Below are positions 48,001-59,402 of a DNA stretch of 64,000 nucleotides, in pieces. Below the pieces are notes generated by a model that was not told the DNA's origin, ran no database searches, and saw only the letters and a program-made list of their open reading frames with translations. Position numbers and translations under genes: made by a program. The DNA comes from Endothia cerciana (taxonomy: Eukaryota > Ascomycota > Sordariomycetes > Diaporthales > Cryphonectriaceae), in contig JALRMH010000028.1 in NCBI GenBank assembly GCA_026119935.1, forward strand, positions 310,001 through 374,000, in the 5' to 3' direction. How positions within the stretch are numbered: the first letter of the stretch is position 1; each line of letters begins with the position of its first letter.

Positions 48001-50636
48001 CTGCGGTGCCTCTAAGTTCATCTCAGCACATGGTCCCGGAAAATGTCATCCTCTACTGTACCCGTTTCAGAGAGGCGGTGTTCAGTGCCGATATAACCAG
48101 CGACGAGCGGTTCGGAGTCAGTGAGCAATGGCTCCAGAAGAATCCGGCGGGTCGTGCTATCATCGCTTATCCCATCAGCCACGGCACGGGTCCACTGCTC
48201 GGGTGCCTCTACCTCGAAGGAAACCCAGGGTCGTTCACCGATCGAAACGTCACCGTCACACAGCTTCTCGTCAACCAGATCGGCATCAGCTATTCAAACG
48301 CACTGTCCCTGAAGGCGATTGAGAAGGTCTCGAGCGAGAATGCCAGCATGATCGAGGCACAGAAGCGCGCCTTGTTGAAGGCTCAGGAGGCCGAGACCAA
48401 GGCCAAGGCTGCGGAAGCCCAGGCAAGGCGCAACGAGAAGCGTGCCGAGGAGGCCGCGAAGGCCAAGAGTATCTTCTTGGCAAACGTGTCGCACGAGCTT
48501 CGGTATGTACCCAGGAGAATATCCCTAGTTCAGTCGTCGCCGACGTCGCCTCGTTACACTCCTTGACCCACCCGTCTCACAACTTTCACCCTTCTGAAAC
48601 CTCTCATTTTTCTACTTGCTTCCGCCCTCCGCCTGTGTCTTCAGCTCTCTGGCTGGTTACTAACGCCCTGCAGCACGCCTCTCAACGGTGTCATTGGTAA
48701 CTCGGAGCTCCTGAAGGACTCAAACCTTTCGAAGGAGCAGCTAGAGATGGCGGACTCGATCCGTGTCTCTGCTGATCTACTGCTTACCGTCATCAACGAC
48801 ATCTTGGACTTCTCCAAGATGGAGGCTGACAAAATGAAGGCACGTCCAAGCCCCGTCCCCAGTTCGTCGCCCTCGGGGCAAGAAGAAGCTGACTATGGAC
48901 TCTGTAGCTCTACATCACTGCTTTCAATCCGGAAGAGATGGTGCGCGAGGTTGTTCGCGCTCAGTCGTATAGCAACCGAGAGAAGACAAAGAGACAGAAC
49001 GTCTCTATTATCCGCGACATCAACCTACCGCCAATGCTCATCTACGGAGATCCAATCCGTCTGCATCAGGTTCTCGGCAATCTGATATCGAACAGTCTGA
49101 AATTCACTGAGGATGGTTCGGTCACGATCGGAGCTCGTCTGGACTCAGAGACGAGCGAGAGAGCCACACTGACGTTCTGGGTCAAGGACACCGGCATTGG
49201 AATCTCTCCAGAACAGAAGGCAAAGCTCTTCCAGCCCTTCAGCCAAGCCGATACGTCTACCGCGCGGAAATACGGCGGCAGTGGGCTGGGCTTGTCAATC
49301 TGTAAATCGCTGATTGAGACGATGATGAAGGGTGAGATCGAGTTGGAAAGCGAGCAGAATGTTGGGACCACCGCTTGGTTCACCGTCACATTTGACAAAG
49401 CTAAGTCTAATGTCGCGGCCGGTGACCCTCGCGGCCTTCCCGATAGCTTCTCCCGGAGGTCCTCTGACAATGTCAACCGGGAGGCCTCGCCCAACCCATA
49501 CCTCGATCTCTCTGTGATTCCAAAAGATCAATTGCGAGTGTGTATCGCGGAGGACAACGCCATCAACCAGAAGATCGCGATCCAGTATGTGCAGAGACTC
49601 GGCTACACCAAAGTCGATGCCTACGACAACGGGCTGAAGGCTGTCGAGGGCCTACGCCAAAAAGCCAAAGAGGGCCAGCCGTACCATATCATGCTGATGG
49701 ACGTGCAAATGCCGGTGATGGACGGCTACAATGCCACACGGTTGCTACGGAAGGACCCGATCGAGGAGGTGCGCAGTATCCTAGTCATCGCCATGACGGC
49801 GAGCGCGATACAAGGAGACCGCGAGAAGTGCTTAGCTGCTGGCATGAATGATGTAGGTGCTTTGCGACAACCCCCCCCCCCCCCACCTTCCTGCACTTTG
49901 GTCTACCTGCCTCAGAGCCTTTCTTCTTCATTCCGGCTCGCGTGGAATTGGGGTGACGTTGAGGTTCAAGGTCACGCTCACTGAAACGTGACTACTTTGT
50001 TCTACACTCCTTCCCAGACAGCCCCGGTCGAGGATTAATGATCTGCAACTCTTCTCTTTTCGCATCAAAGTACTTTGATGGAAGATCGAAAACTGACCAT
50101 CAATGCTCTAGTATCTGGCAAAGCCGGTGCGCTCAGACGTGCTCAAGAGGAAGCTAGAGACCTATATCAACCCAGGCGAAAGGAAGCTGAGCGAAGCCTC
50201 GGTGATCAGTCTGCACGGCTCTCCCTCTAGCGCAAGCCCGCCATCTTCATCGCGCCCAACAAGCACGGCCACTGAGGCGAACGGCAGTGCAGCCAGCACA
50301 GCTAGTCCCTTTTTCAAAGACAATCTAGTGGACAGCAAATTACCAGACGGCAATGGTGGAAATCCTGCTCCACCGACCAGGACCTCGAGTGACAACAGGA
50401 TGTCGGACGCCGGCTCTGTCGAAAGCGCCAGCCCCGCTGGCGGGTCCGGCGGCGGAAAGATTCGGAATAAATTGACGAAGACACGCAGCAACAATGACGC
50501 GCTTGAGGGTGGAAAGGAGAAGGAGAAGGAGAAGGAGAAGGAAAAGGAGAAGGAAAAGGTCAAGTCAGTTCTCAGGAAGAAAAATCCGCTCCAGAGGAGG
50601 GGCAGCAGCGAAATTGCCCCAGATGAGCAGCAGTGA
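42077..50636 (+). CDS. Hybrid histidine kinase, group X-like (kinase-AAA-GAF-HisKA-REC)
   Basis: Ten exons (42077-42216, 42294-44468, 44588-45108, 45282-45818, 45885-45938, 45999-47006, 47116-48502, 48674-48839, 48908-49852, 50112-50636) give about 2,485 residues. Domains in order: a Ser/Thr-kinase-like region (~115-395; YISPEQTGRMPAEPDARTDI, TDIYSLGVLFWILL) lacking an obvious catalytic loop, so probably a pseudokinase; an AAA/STAND-type NTPase with P-loop GAGGLGKSCLVQ (~585) and FVLEDLHFADD; a helical TPR-like stretch; GAF (~1710-1870); coiled coil; HisKA with phospho-acceptor H1938 in NVSHELRTPLNG; HATPase (NSLKFTEDG, DTGIGI, GGSGLGLSIC); and a receiver with D2261 in MLMDVQMPVMDG and K in YLAKPV. 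This matches Chk1/Mak2-3-type kinases, which sense oxidative or other stress upstream of phosphorelays. A KE-repeat tail follows the receiver. Intron 8 has a GC donor. The intron before the last exon holds a 14-C tract. Confidence 0.9.
48840..48907 (+). other. GC-AG intron in the histidine-kinase gene
   Basis: The donor reads ATGAAG|GCACGT and the acceptor CTGTAG|CTC. Joining AAG to CTC gives MEADKMKLYITAFNPEEMV, the expected link between the HisKA helices and the HATPase domain. The only nearby GT (GTCCAAG) breaks the frame. Confidence 0.7.
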
Positions 50637-51989
50637 ATGCATGAAAACACGGCTCAATACCCGATTTCCAACAATCAATGAGCAGGGGAGAAGAGGAAGA
50701 CGAAGCACTGTCACGGCGTCGTCTTCTTTTGTACATGAACAGAAAATGGGGCTACGGTACAAGGTGTTCACGAGAAGGCCTCCGGTTTTGGTGTTCTTTA
50801 CTTGGCACATTCTCTGGATTTCCCTCTGCTAGACGTCAATACCCCCACCCCTTAACGTTTTTTTTTTTTGTTTTCTTTTCCTTCCTTTTTTCCCCCTCAA
50901 TTTAGTGCGGTTACGAAAACAAGCGGCCAGGTCGCAGGATTCTCTTTTCCTTTGCTTTCCTTCTTTCTTTCTCTCTGCTGTCATCGTCCAAGCGAAGAAC
51001 GGGCCCATGCTGGCCTAAAAACATGTGTTCAACAATTATCGGCTTTGCATTGCTCTTTTCATGGCAGCATCATCGCATACAGGACGTCTGGCTCGTCTGA
51101 TACTACACGAAGGTGGGGAAGAGGTCGGCTTTATATTCTTTTGTGTAGATGCTAGATGAAGGCCTTTGGTAGCGTCAGGCGAGATGTCCGGCTGAAAACG
51201 AATATGAGGTCAGGAGATTGGACTATGACTCCTTCTTCGATGTGGTGTGTAACCCCCTATATTGCCGGCCAGAGTCTGTGAGATGGATGCCACCCTGTAT
51301 CTGCCCCAGCCTTCTTCCTCTTTCCCTTCGTATATCTTTCTCACTAGCTCTTGTGGCCGCCTATCTCCCCCCCTTGCCCCCACCCCCCCAAAAAAGCGGC
51401 ACAGTTGTTGGATTTATACGAAACGGGGGCTTGATGGCGAGTTGGCTCTTTGGTGCAATGAGCGATGCGTAAATTGCTATAGAATTTACCGCAGTGTTAT
51501 AACCCGTAATGTCGTAGTATGTTTTTATTTTAGAGCTAGACTACTAGACTCTTCTGTACCTTCATCACCATCCAAGGCATATCCTATGCATCACAATTGT
51601 GAACTTTGCGTCGTCCACACGAGCGCTGTGGACGATGCTAGGGTGACACATGCTGAAGCGTTACGGTGGGTGGTACGTACATACGTCACTAGGGTAGTGT
51701 GGTCCGTGCGTCGAACATACTATGTTGGCAAGGGGTGAAGATGTGCTGTGGGGTGCAGGGACAGTCACCCTTGACCCATCTCAACTTTCGACGACCTGGC
51801 TTCTGCTTCAGGATCCAGCCGGCGACACCTCCCTCGAAAGCCTTCCGTAGACCTGACCATACCCGTGCAGTACCCACGGTTGATGCAACGAGGATCAAAT
51901 GTCCAATGACTTCCTGAACCGAAACGCAAAACCCCCTTGAGATACCTTCGACGGCGACCCCAATCATCCCCCTCCGCCTTCATTCCGAG
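50637..51989. other. Histidine-kinase 3' flank and DIL-gene promoter
   Basis: 1.35 kb with T-rich stretches (a run of T near 50861-50869) and CT-rich tracts. Frames such as 51262-51738 lack motifs. No gene is supported. Confidence 0.45.
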
Positions 51990-54673
51990 ATGGACTTTGG
52001 GCTTCCAGATGGCGGGGCCGAGAGTCCTTTCGACGACGGCGGCGGTGACAAGAAGCCCAAGGTGCTGCCGGCTGACCTGCCGACGTCGCTTGATGACAGG
52101 CGCATGCCGAGGGAGCCTGTGCCAGAGACGGAGATGTACGATGGCTGGCAAGGTCGGTCATGCATCATCCCTTGGACCCTCCCAAGCCAACGTCAGGGGG
52201 AATCGGCTGCTTACACGTAACCGTTGTTAGGGCAATCGCAGTTCTTGACCTCTCCCGTGGTAGCCAAGCCCCTCAAGTTTAGCGACCTCTCCCTCAACGA
52301 CAACTACGATGAGGACCTCACGCGAGGCATGCCCGACAGTGACACGCGGCTCATGGAGATGCTGGCGGCGCAGGCGGCACACTCGTCCGCCTCAGGACTT
52401 GAAGATGAGGATGCGATAGCGACGAACGAGAAGCTCCCCGACGCTGAGAAGAAAGAGATGCTGCAGAAGGTATTGAACATGGCCGCTAGCAATGGCAATG
52501 TAGGCCAGGTCAACAACATCTTGTCGGGCAAGGCCAAGGAATACGTGGATGTGAATGCTCCGGACGAGGACGGGACCCCGCCGCTTATATACGCCAGCTG
52601 CTTCGTACGTCGATCCAGCTGGACCTAGGGAAGCACCTGGGCGTCAATAGCTGATATGATCACAGGGTCACGAAGCTGTGGTGGAAGCGCTGATCAAAGC
52701 AGGTGTCGACGTTGACAAACAGGACCGGAATCGCTGGAGTGCACTGATGTGGGCGATGACGAACCGACACAAGCAGATCGCCAAGCTCCTGCTCGACCAC
52801 GGCGCATCTCAGGATGCCAAGACGTCCTCCGGCCGAACTGCCGCTGATTTCCTTGCCCCTGATAGCGACATGTCCTTTTATCTGCACAGCAATGGCTACA
52901 ACATTGGCAGTGCCGGCGTGGGCGAGGATGACTTCTACCAGCCCGGTTTCTCGCAAGACAGATTCGAGGAGGAGCTGATGGAGAGCGAGCTGAGGAGACG
53001 TATGATGATGGAGAGTGCGAGGGATCTTGAGGTAGACTTGGGCAATGTCGGCATAGATGACCAGCCTGAGGTCTGTGGCCCCCCCCCCCCTTGTCGCCTT
53101 TGCAGGCGTTCTCTCTCGCTGACTTGACCAGCCCGTGGACGAGTTTGAAGAAGAACAGCAGGAATTCGACTGGATGAGGTGTCTGCACGACCAAATGTTC
53201 GTGTTTCAGGAGAGCGATCTCGACCGCATCCTGGACATCATCATCACCAATATGACGCCTCAGCGATCGGCAACCCAAAAGCCTGTCCCAGCAAACATGA
53301 TCTTCCTGAGCGCTAGATATGCGCATTACCACGCAAGTCCTGATCTACTCGCCAAGCTGCTCACCATGGCAATGGACAAGATAAACGATGTGGTCGAGTA
53401 CCACCAATGGGACATGACCATACTGGCATTCTGGGCATCCAACGCCACCCTCTTACTCCACTACCTGAAGAAAGATGCAGGGCTTGTGGAGGCGACGGTC
53501 CATTTTCAGGCTCAACTGGCTGAACTGATCAACGAGATCTTCATTCTGATTGTGCGGGACGCGGAACGGCGGCTGGACAAAGTTCTGGACCCAGCGATGT
53601 TAGATCATGAGACTATACCGGGCTTCGAAGACATTACGTTCCAGAATGAGTGGAAGATCTTCAAGAGCAAGAAGAAGGTCAAGGAAGAACCCCCAGAGAG
53701 GCGATACCGGCCACCATCACCCAAGCAGAGAGCGAAACCTGCACCCCGGAACGTCACCTCACTCCTCTCATCCACACTCTTCGTTCTTGATCTATACGAC
53801 GTGCACTCCGTGATCACAGCACAGATTGTTGCACAATTGCTCTACTGGCTCGGGGCCGAGCTATTCAACCGCATAATGTCCAACAGGAAATACCTGGCCC
53901 GGACGAAAGCCATGCAGATACGCATGAACATCTCTGTCCTCGAGGACTGGGCCCGGACCAACAACAGACAGCCTGAGCATTATGAGCACGGCGAGATGCA
54001 GGCACATGGAGAGAACACCATCGAGGCTGCCAGGAGGCACCTCTCGCCTATCATCCAGCTTCTTCAGTGGCTGCAGTGTTTCTCGTCACTAGGCGCCGAC
54101 GACCTAGAGGCCTTGGTCGACACGTTGCAACAGTTAAAGGCCCTCACCCCACAACAGATGATCCATGCTGCGAATCACTACCGCGCCGAGGTCGGGGAGA
54201 AGGGTCTCCCAAAGAGCGCGATGAACTACCTGGTGGCCATACAGAAGGAAACGGAGGCAAGGAGAGAAAAGGAGAAGAACAACCGGAGGAGCTTAGCGGC
54301 TTCGCTCTCGTCACCACCTCGCAACTCCGGTGCACCCACCGATAGTGCACCGTCGACACCACAGCGCAATGACAAGAAATCCTCCAACGGCGGCAGCGGC
54401 CCGCCACAAACTCCGATCGAGGAGGAGGAGGAAGAGGATGCGCCGGAGAATCTACTCATGGACCCCGCGCTGATGCTGCCATTCACGCTGCCGTCCGTCA
54501 CAGACATGCTCGTGAGCTTCGGGGCAGGCTTCGGCGGCGTCAACCGCGAGCGCGCGAGGAAATACATCCCGACGGTGCCGCCTGAATTTCTAGCGAAGCT
54601 GGAGGTGAACAACGGGCTGAGCAACAGGAGGCCGCTATTTGGCGAGAAGGACTGGGAGAACGAGGAGGTCTAG
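51990..54673 (+). CDS. Ankyrin-repeat and DIL (dilute) domain protein
   Basis: Four exons (51990-52152, 52231-52604, 52666-53070, 53132-54673) encode 827 residues. Residues ~130-270 carry ankyrin repeats: DGTPPLIYASCFGHEAVVEA, then DRNRWSALMWAMTNRHKQIA. These are followed by an acidic helical segment. From ~340 to ~660 lies a DIL domain of the class V myosin tail type: LTMAMDKINDVVEYHQWDM, ILAFWASNATLLLHYLKKD, LYDVHSVITAQIVAQLLYWL, LFNRIMSNRKYLARTKAMQI, NISVLEDWARTNN, and HLSPIIQLLQWLQCFSSLG. The C-terminus has SPP/TPQ-rich and polyglutamate stretches, then FTLPSVTDMLVSFGAGFGG. No motor domain is present, so the protein is likely a cargo or membrane adaptor; ankyrin-DIL proteins are known in fungi but poorly characterised. 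Intron 3 holds a 12-C tract eight bases after its GTCTGT donor. Confidence 0.88.
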
Positions 54674-56286
54674 TGGAGCCCCCTGCGGACCAGTTCGAGG
54701 AGGCTCTGTTGAAGTCATGCAACACCGCCGAGGTCAAGCAAGGTGCAGGCTACAGTAACGAATTCATGCGACTCTTGGCATATTTTTTACAGGCAGCGAC
54801 GCATTTCAGGAGCGGAAGCGTATACTAATGAGTGAACGAGCTGCCCTGCTACCCCTTACGTGGGTGGATATGCGTGGACTTGCAGGGTGTATGTACCATA
54901 AGCGCCTGTTTGTTTGCAGATCTACCATATTAGGATGTGCTGGGAAAGGGGTCTCCCCAGGATAGGGTTTCGGCAGATAGATGATCGAGGGCTGTCTGTC
55001 CCTGACACCAAATTGCATCTTACCTTTTAGGACGATATTGAAATGTGTGGCTAGATATGCCTTCTTGTGATGAGGCTGTACCCTGTTCATATGATGGCTG
55101 CTGGGTCTGGCTCGGGGCTCCAGGGGCACCCGGGCAGAAACCCAGACGAGCAGCACTAGTTTTCGGGGGGGGGGGGGGTGGAAGGGGGAGAATGAGTTTT
55201 CAGTAAATATGACAGCAGGAAGATAGAAGAAAGGACCGCCTTCCACCAACCCGCCCCCCTTCCCCCGAGATTTTCAAGTTCTGTCTCTGTCTTAAAAGAT
55301 CCGTTCTCACGTGTACTCCGCCGAAATCGAGATTTGCAACCTCCCCTACTGATTGGTCACCCGGAACTGGGAGAGCAGCGTCAACATAGACTCTCGATGA
55401 TTTGATTGACGCAAAAGGGCCCAAGCCAAGAAAGAAACCCCTCTCCGCTCCCCCCCCCCCCCCACGCCACCCTCACTGGTTGGTTCTTTCGGCCTATGCC
55501 CCCCGCCTAAGGGTTCCAGCTAGCAGCAACCATCCGGGCTACAGCAGCCTACACATGAATCACCCACCCATCCGTTTCTCACCTTCACAGTCAGAGGTGT
55601 GAGGGGGGGAGGGGGGGGGAGAATATTGTTTCTCCTACGCCCCGGAATATCGGGCGGGGTTCGGTATGCCTGCAGACCTGTTTCCCACGAGCATGGCGAA
55701 CAACGCCCCCCCCCCCCCCAAATTAGACGACGAAGAACAAGACGCCGTCATGACAAAGTGGCCAGGCCGCCCGGCGACTCGGGGGTTTATGCCCTGTCGG
55801 GCGCAGGGTCTCCGAGGACGGGCCGGGGGGGGGGGGCGACAGGTTATATCCATAGTAGGGACCGGACGGGAGGGGGGTGTTTACGTTCAACCGTTGCACG
55901 CGTTGTAACTTTACCAGCACGATTCTTCTTCCCCCCCCCCAGAGAAACCAACCCTCCCGACTCTAGCGTTTAACACCTATGGTGCTGAAGCGCGGCCACC
56001 ATCACTCAAGTCCTGCGGTGTAGACGAAAAGGGAGACCTGGCACACGTCTTGTGGACGAGGAGACGCAGTTGGGGGGTGCAGGGGAGCCGGCAGCGGCCC
56101 GCCGCAGCGTGGCTGAGCCCAAGAAAAAACCTCGGTGCGGACTTGGACGTGAGGTGCGCGCGGCTGCGGGCCAGCTGGCGGGAATACCACCTGCTCGAGT
56201 AGGCAGCTAGCTATGTCACGGTCAGGCGGTGGCGGGCTACGAACGGTACACATATACCTACCTCCCATTCCCGCCTGACCTCGGTA

Positions 56287-56345
<59 letters not shown>

Positions 56346-59300
56346 CGGGGACGACGTCGGAGAGTTGGGAGCTACGAGCCCGTGGTGACAAGGACTCGTC
56401 TCCCAAGACTCGAGCCGTGGTGGGCCTCGCACCGGCCCTGGACGTTTCAAGGCCCTTCCCTCCCTTTAGAGGATGTTTTTCCTTCCTCTTTCCTTTCTCC
56501 TCGGGTCTCCACCACGACAGACAGAAAGGCTGACACCCCCAACCCCTCGAATCGAGCAAATTCAATGTCCAGCCTTCAAGTGGTTGCTAGGGTGGCCCAT
56601 AGCGGTCCCCGGAAGACAAGCGTGACCCGAGCAGAGGCTGCAGAGCCACCGGGCTCCAGACGGCAGCCCGACTTGACTCGCAGTGGTTTCGCGATGACGC
56701 GGTCTCCGTGCGGAGGTACAGGTCACAGGGCACAGCAAGCTGCCAGAGAACCTCCCTGTATGTGTATGTATGGGAGGTTCGTGTCATGCCGGGCGCCACC
56801 CACGTCGTCCATCTGTGCTGCTGCATGCCCGGTTATGCTTGTGATACCTTTTTTTTTTTCGTCCGCAGCCGCACCGGGATCAAACTGTGAGAGGAGACGT
56901 CTGCCATGCATCTGGACGGATCGCCTGTACGGCCTCCGAAACCCCACAACATGTGGTGCTGTTCCGCCCAAGCTCAGCATAGGGAGTCAGTCGCTGGTGC
57001 GAGGGTGAGCAGCGTCGTATGAGGTCAGAGCTGGGATGACCCAATGTGGGGCAGGATTTTGAGATCGATACCCGGTGACGCCGACCAATTGGGACAGGAT
57101 CCCTGTTGACAGGTGGGGGGGCGGGGGCAACCAGAGAAAATGTGATCCCTTGGTGGGATCTTGAAATTTTTTATTTTTTATCTATCCCGAAGGGGTGCGC
57201 GGAGGATCATCCTGGCTAGATAATCGACCTCCAGGCCCGGTCGAGTCTACTGACCGAGGCACTACTGCTATGCATGTTGTACATTGGCAAAAAGCCGGAT
57301 ACAGACAGGGCGACAGCCTGTACAGCGCGAGAGGCCATCGCGATCAGTTGCCCCTCCAATCAGGAGGGGTTTACATCCTGTTCGGGGCTGGACGCTCCGT
57401 TTTAGTGTGTGTGCGGAGGGGGTCACGCACCGGCAATCATGGGCCTCGGAAGAGCTTCGTGGTGATCATGCCGGCTTGACAGGCCCTCTGTCGAGGCTGA
57501 TATCATCGAACATGCGTCTCCTTTTGTCCACGGAAGGGGAAGATGCTACTGGTGAGCACAGCTGATCCACCCCCAGGGAGCGGGCCCAGTCTCGGACCGC
57601 CTTGGGTCCTAGCATGTATGTTCTGGGGGAGGGGGTTCTGGTGGTGAAGTCTGTGGACAGCTGCGGGGCCTCCAACGAACGAAGGGAGCTGCGAGGTCTG
57701 ACGCGAGACACAACACCTTGACCGTCTGTCCGTCCCTTGTGCGGTCCGACCAGCCAGCCATCCGTTGATATCCAGTCGTCAGCCCGGACGGACGGACAAC
57801 GTCAGCCCTAGGGTGAGTCTTTAGGGGGTCAGAGGTGGGTGTTAAGAGCCCTCGGCTGCTGAGGAGGGCACGAGCTGCTCTCTTGTTCTTCCTTCTCTTC
57901 CTCCCTCTTCCCCCCTCTCCCCCTCCCTCCCTCGACCTCAGCACGGCATGGTGTGGATGACAGGTGTCTCATCGGACACCGCGTGCTAGACCAGTAGCTA
58001 TCAGGATATGTGGCACACCGTTGAGACCGTGTCTCGGTGGCTGGGTAGCTGGTGAGCAAGGTGAGGCAGTTCAGTCGTCAGCGGCTGTGTCTCTCTCTCT
58101 CTCTCATGTGGTCTGCCTGGGGCGAAGGGGAAACATTAGGCGAAGATATGTGCGTCGCCTCAGGGTTAACGACATGTCGACATCGTGTCGCCCGCTTGTG
58201 CGTCCCGGGAGACCCAAGGTTTTTAGTGTGATAGTCGCAGGGTGCTAGGAAGGGGAGAGAGAGAGAGAGAGAGAGGGCAAAAAGTAAATAAACCCCCCCC
58301 CCCCCCAACCCAAAAAAACAAAACCACCAAAGATGCGGGTGATGTTGAGAAGTGGGTGAGTGGTGAGCCACTGGGTGGGTGAGCGGGTGGAGGGGATGGA
58401 CCAGGCTGTCAGGGGTGGCGGGACTTGCCTGACTGGCTCGGCGGGGCCATTAAAACCTCTTGGAGGAAAGAAGGAAGAGAAACAGATCGATCTCATCCTA
58501 ACCAGGGCGGGCGGGGCAGCCTGGGCGGAGGGGCACGGGAGGTACATGCTGTGGTGGTACTGGTAGCAAGAGGGCGAGAAGAGGAAGGAGAGAATCGGGT
58601 GTTTGCAGGGTACAAGGATGAGCCATAGCGGTGCGCACAATCCGGGTGTCATCCCTTATCTGGGCTAACCTTTTTGTGTGCTTACCTACCCTTTTCGTCC
58701 GGTCTGCTGCCCCACGGGCAGGTACCGCGATACTATGGTACCATAGCATGTGCTGTGGAGTACACACCTGGGTAGTACCCAGCCACTACCGCACATGGTA
58801 TGGATTTGGGGGGGGGGGGGGTGACCCTCCCTGTGGCCACCTGTCGCTGGGCTGTGGTTGGTCGCCGAACGGTGGTTTCTGGGCCGGTGTTAGAGGGAGG
58901 TCAGGTCCCGAGACGGTAGGAGAGGAAACCCAAAGGCGGATAGTCAACAATATCAGGACCACCCTTCCCCGGGGCAATGGCCGCGAGGGAGAGTCAGTCA
59001 AGTCACCTGTCCTGTTCTCCTGTTTTCCTGTTTTCCCGATTGCTCATTGCTCCTGTATCCCTCTCAAGAAAAAGAAGAAGAAAAAAAATATTTTCCTGTC
59101 TGTTTTCCCCCTCTCGCACTGGGAGAAGGAAGAAGAAGAAGAAGAAGAAGAAGAAGAAAGAAAGAAAGAAAAAGGACTGAGCTGGCTGGTGCCTTTTCCT
59201 GAACTGACGAGGGCGACCAAAAAGGGAAGAGGAGACCAGAGAGAGGAAAGTTTTTTGTGTCTAAATCTTCATCGTCAGGCCTCGTCTGATATCTTGCTTT

Positions 59301-59402
59301 ACCCTACCATCCTGCTGGTTTCCTCACGAGGTCTTGTCTGTCTGCTTGTCCTCCCTTGCATCACCGAGCAAACACGCGCAGCGTCGCCCACAGGAATTCC
59401 AG
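54674..59402. other. Low-complexity intergenic region rich in G/C tracts
   Basis: 4.7 kb without a supported gene. It contains poly(G)/poly(C) tracts at 55165-55178, 55450-55463, 55706-55719, 55825-55836, 55931-55940, 58293-58306 and 58808-58821; a GGCT tetranucleotide array at 56286-56345; a CT repeat near 58088-58106; a GA repeat near 58253-58276; and a GAA repeat near 59129-59165. ORFs here change frame across these tracts and show no family features. The last few hundred bases are the leader of the TBC gene. Confidence 0.5.
56286..56345. repeat. GGCT tetranucleotide microsatellite
   Basis: About fifteen perfect tandem copies of GGCT (GCTG phase). On the minus strand an incidental frame reads PASQ repeats, but no other evidence supports a gene. 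Confidence 0.95.

Noticed and set aside
48841..48860. GT donor (GTCCAAG) for the histidine-kinase intron instead of a GC donor
   Set aside because: It shifts the frame and loses the LYITAFNPEEM segment that links the two conserved domains.
54806..58652. Several ORFs of 80-260 residues in the 54.8-59.3 kb region
   Set aside because: They run across homopolymers and microsatellites (for example the PASQ repeat from GGCT), with no homology-like motif or splice structure.
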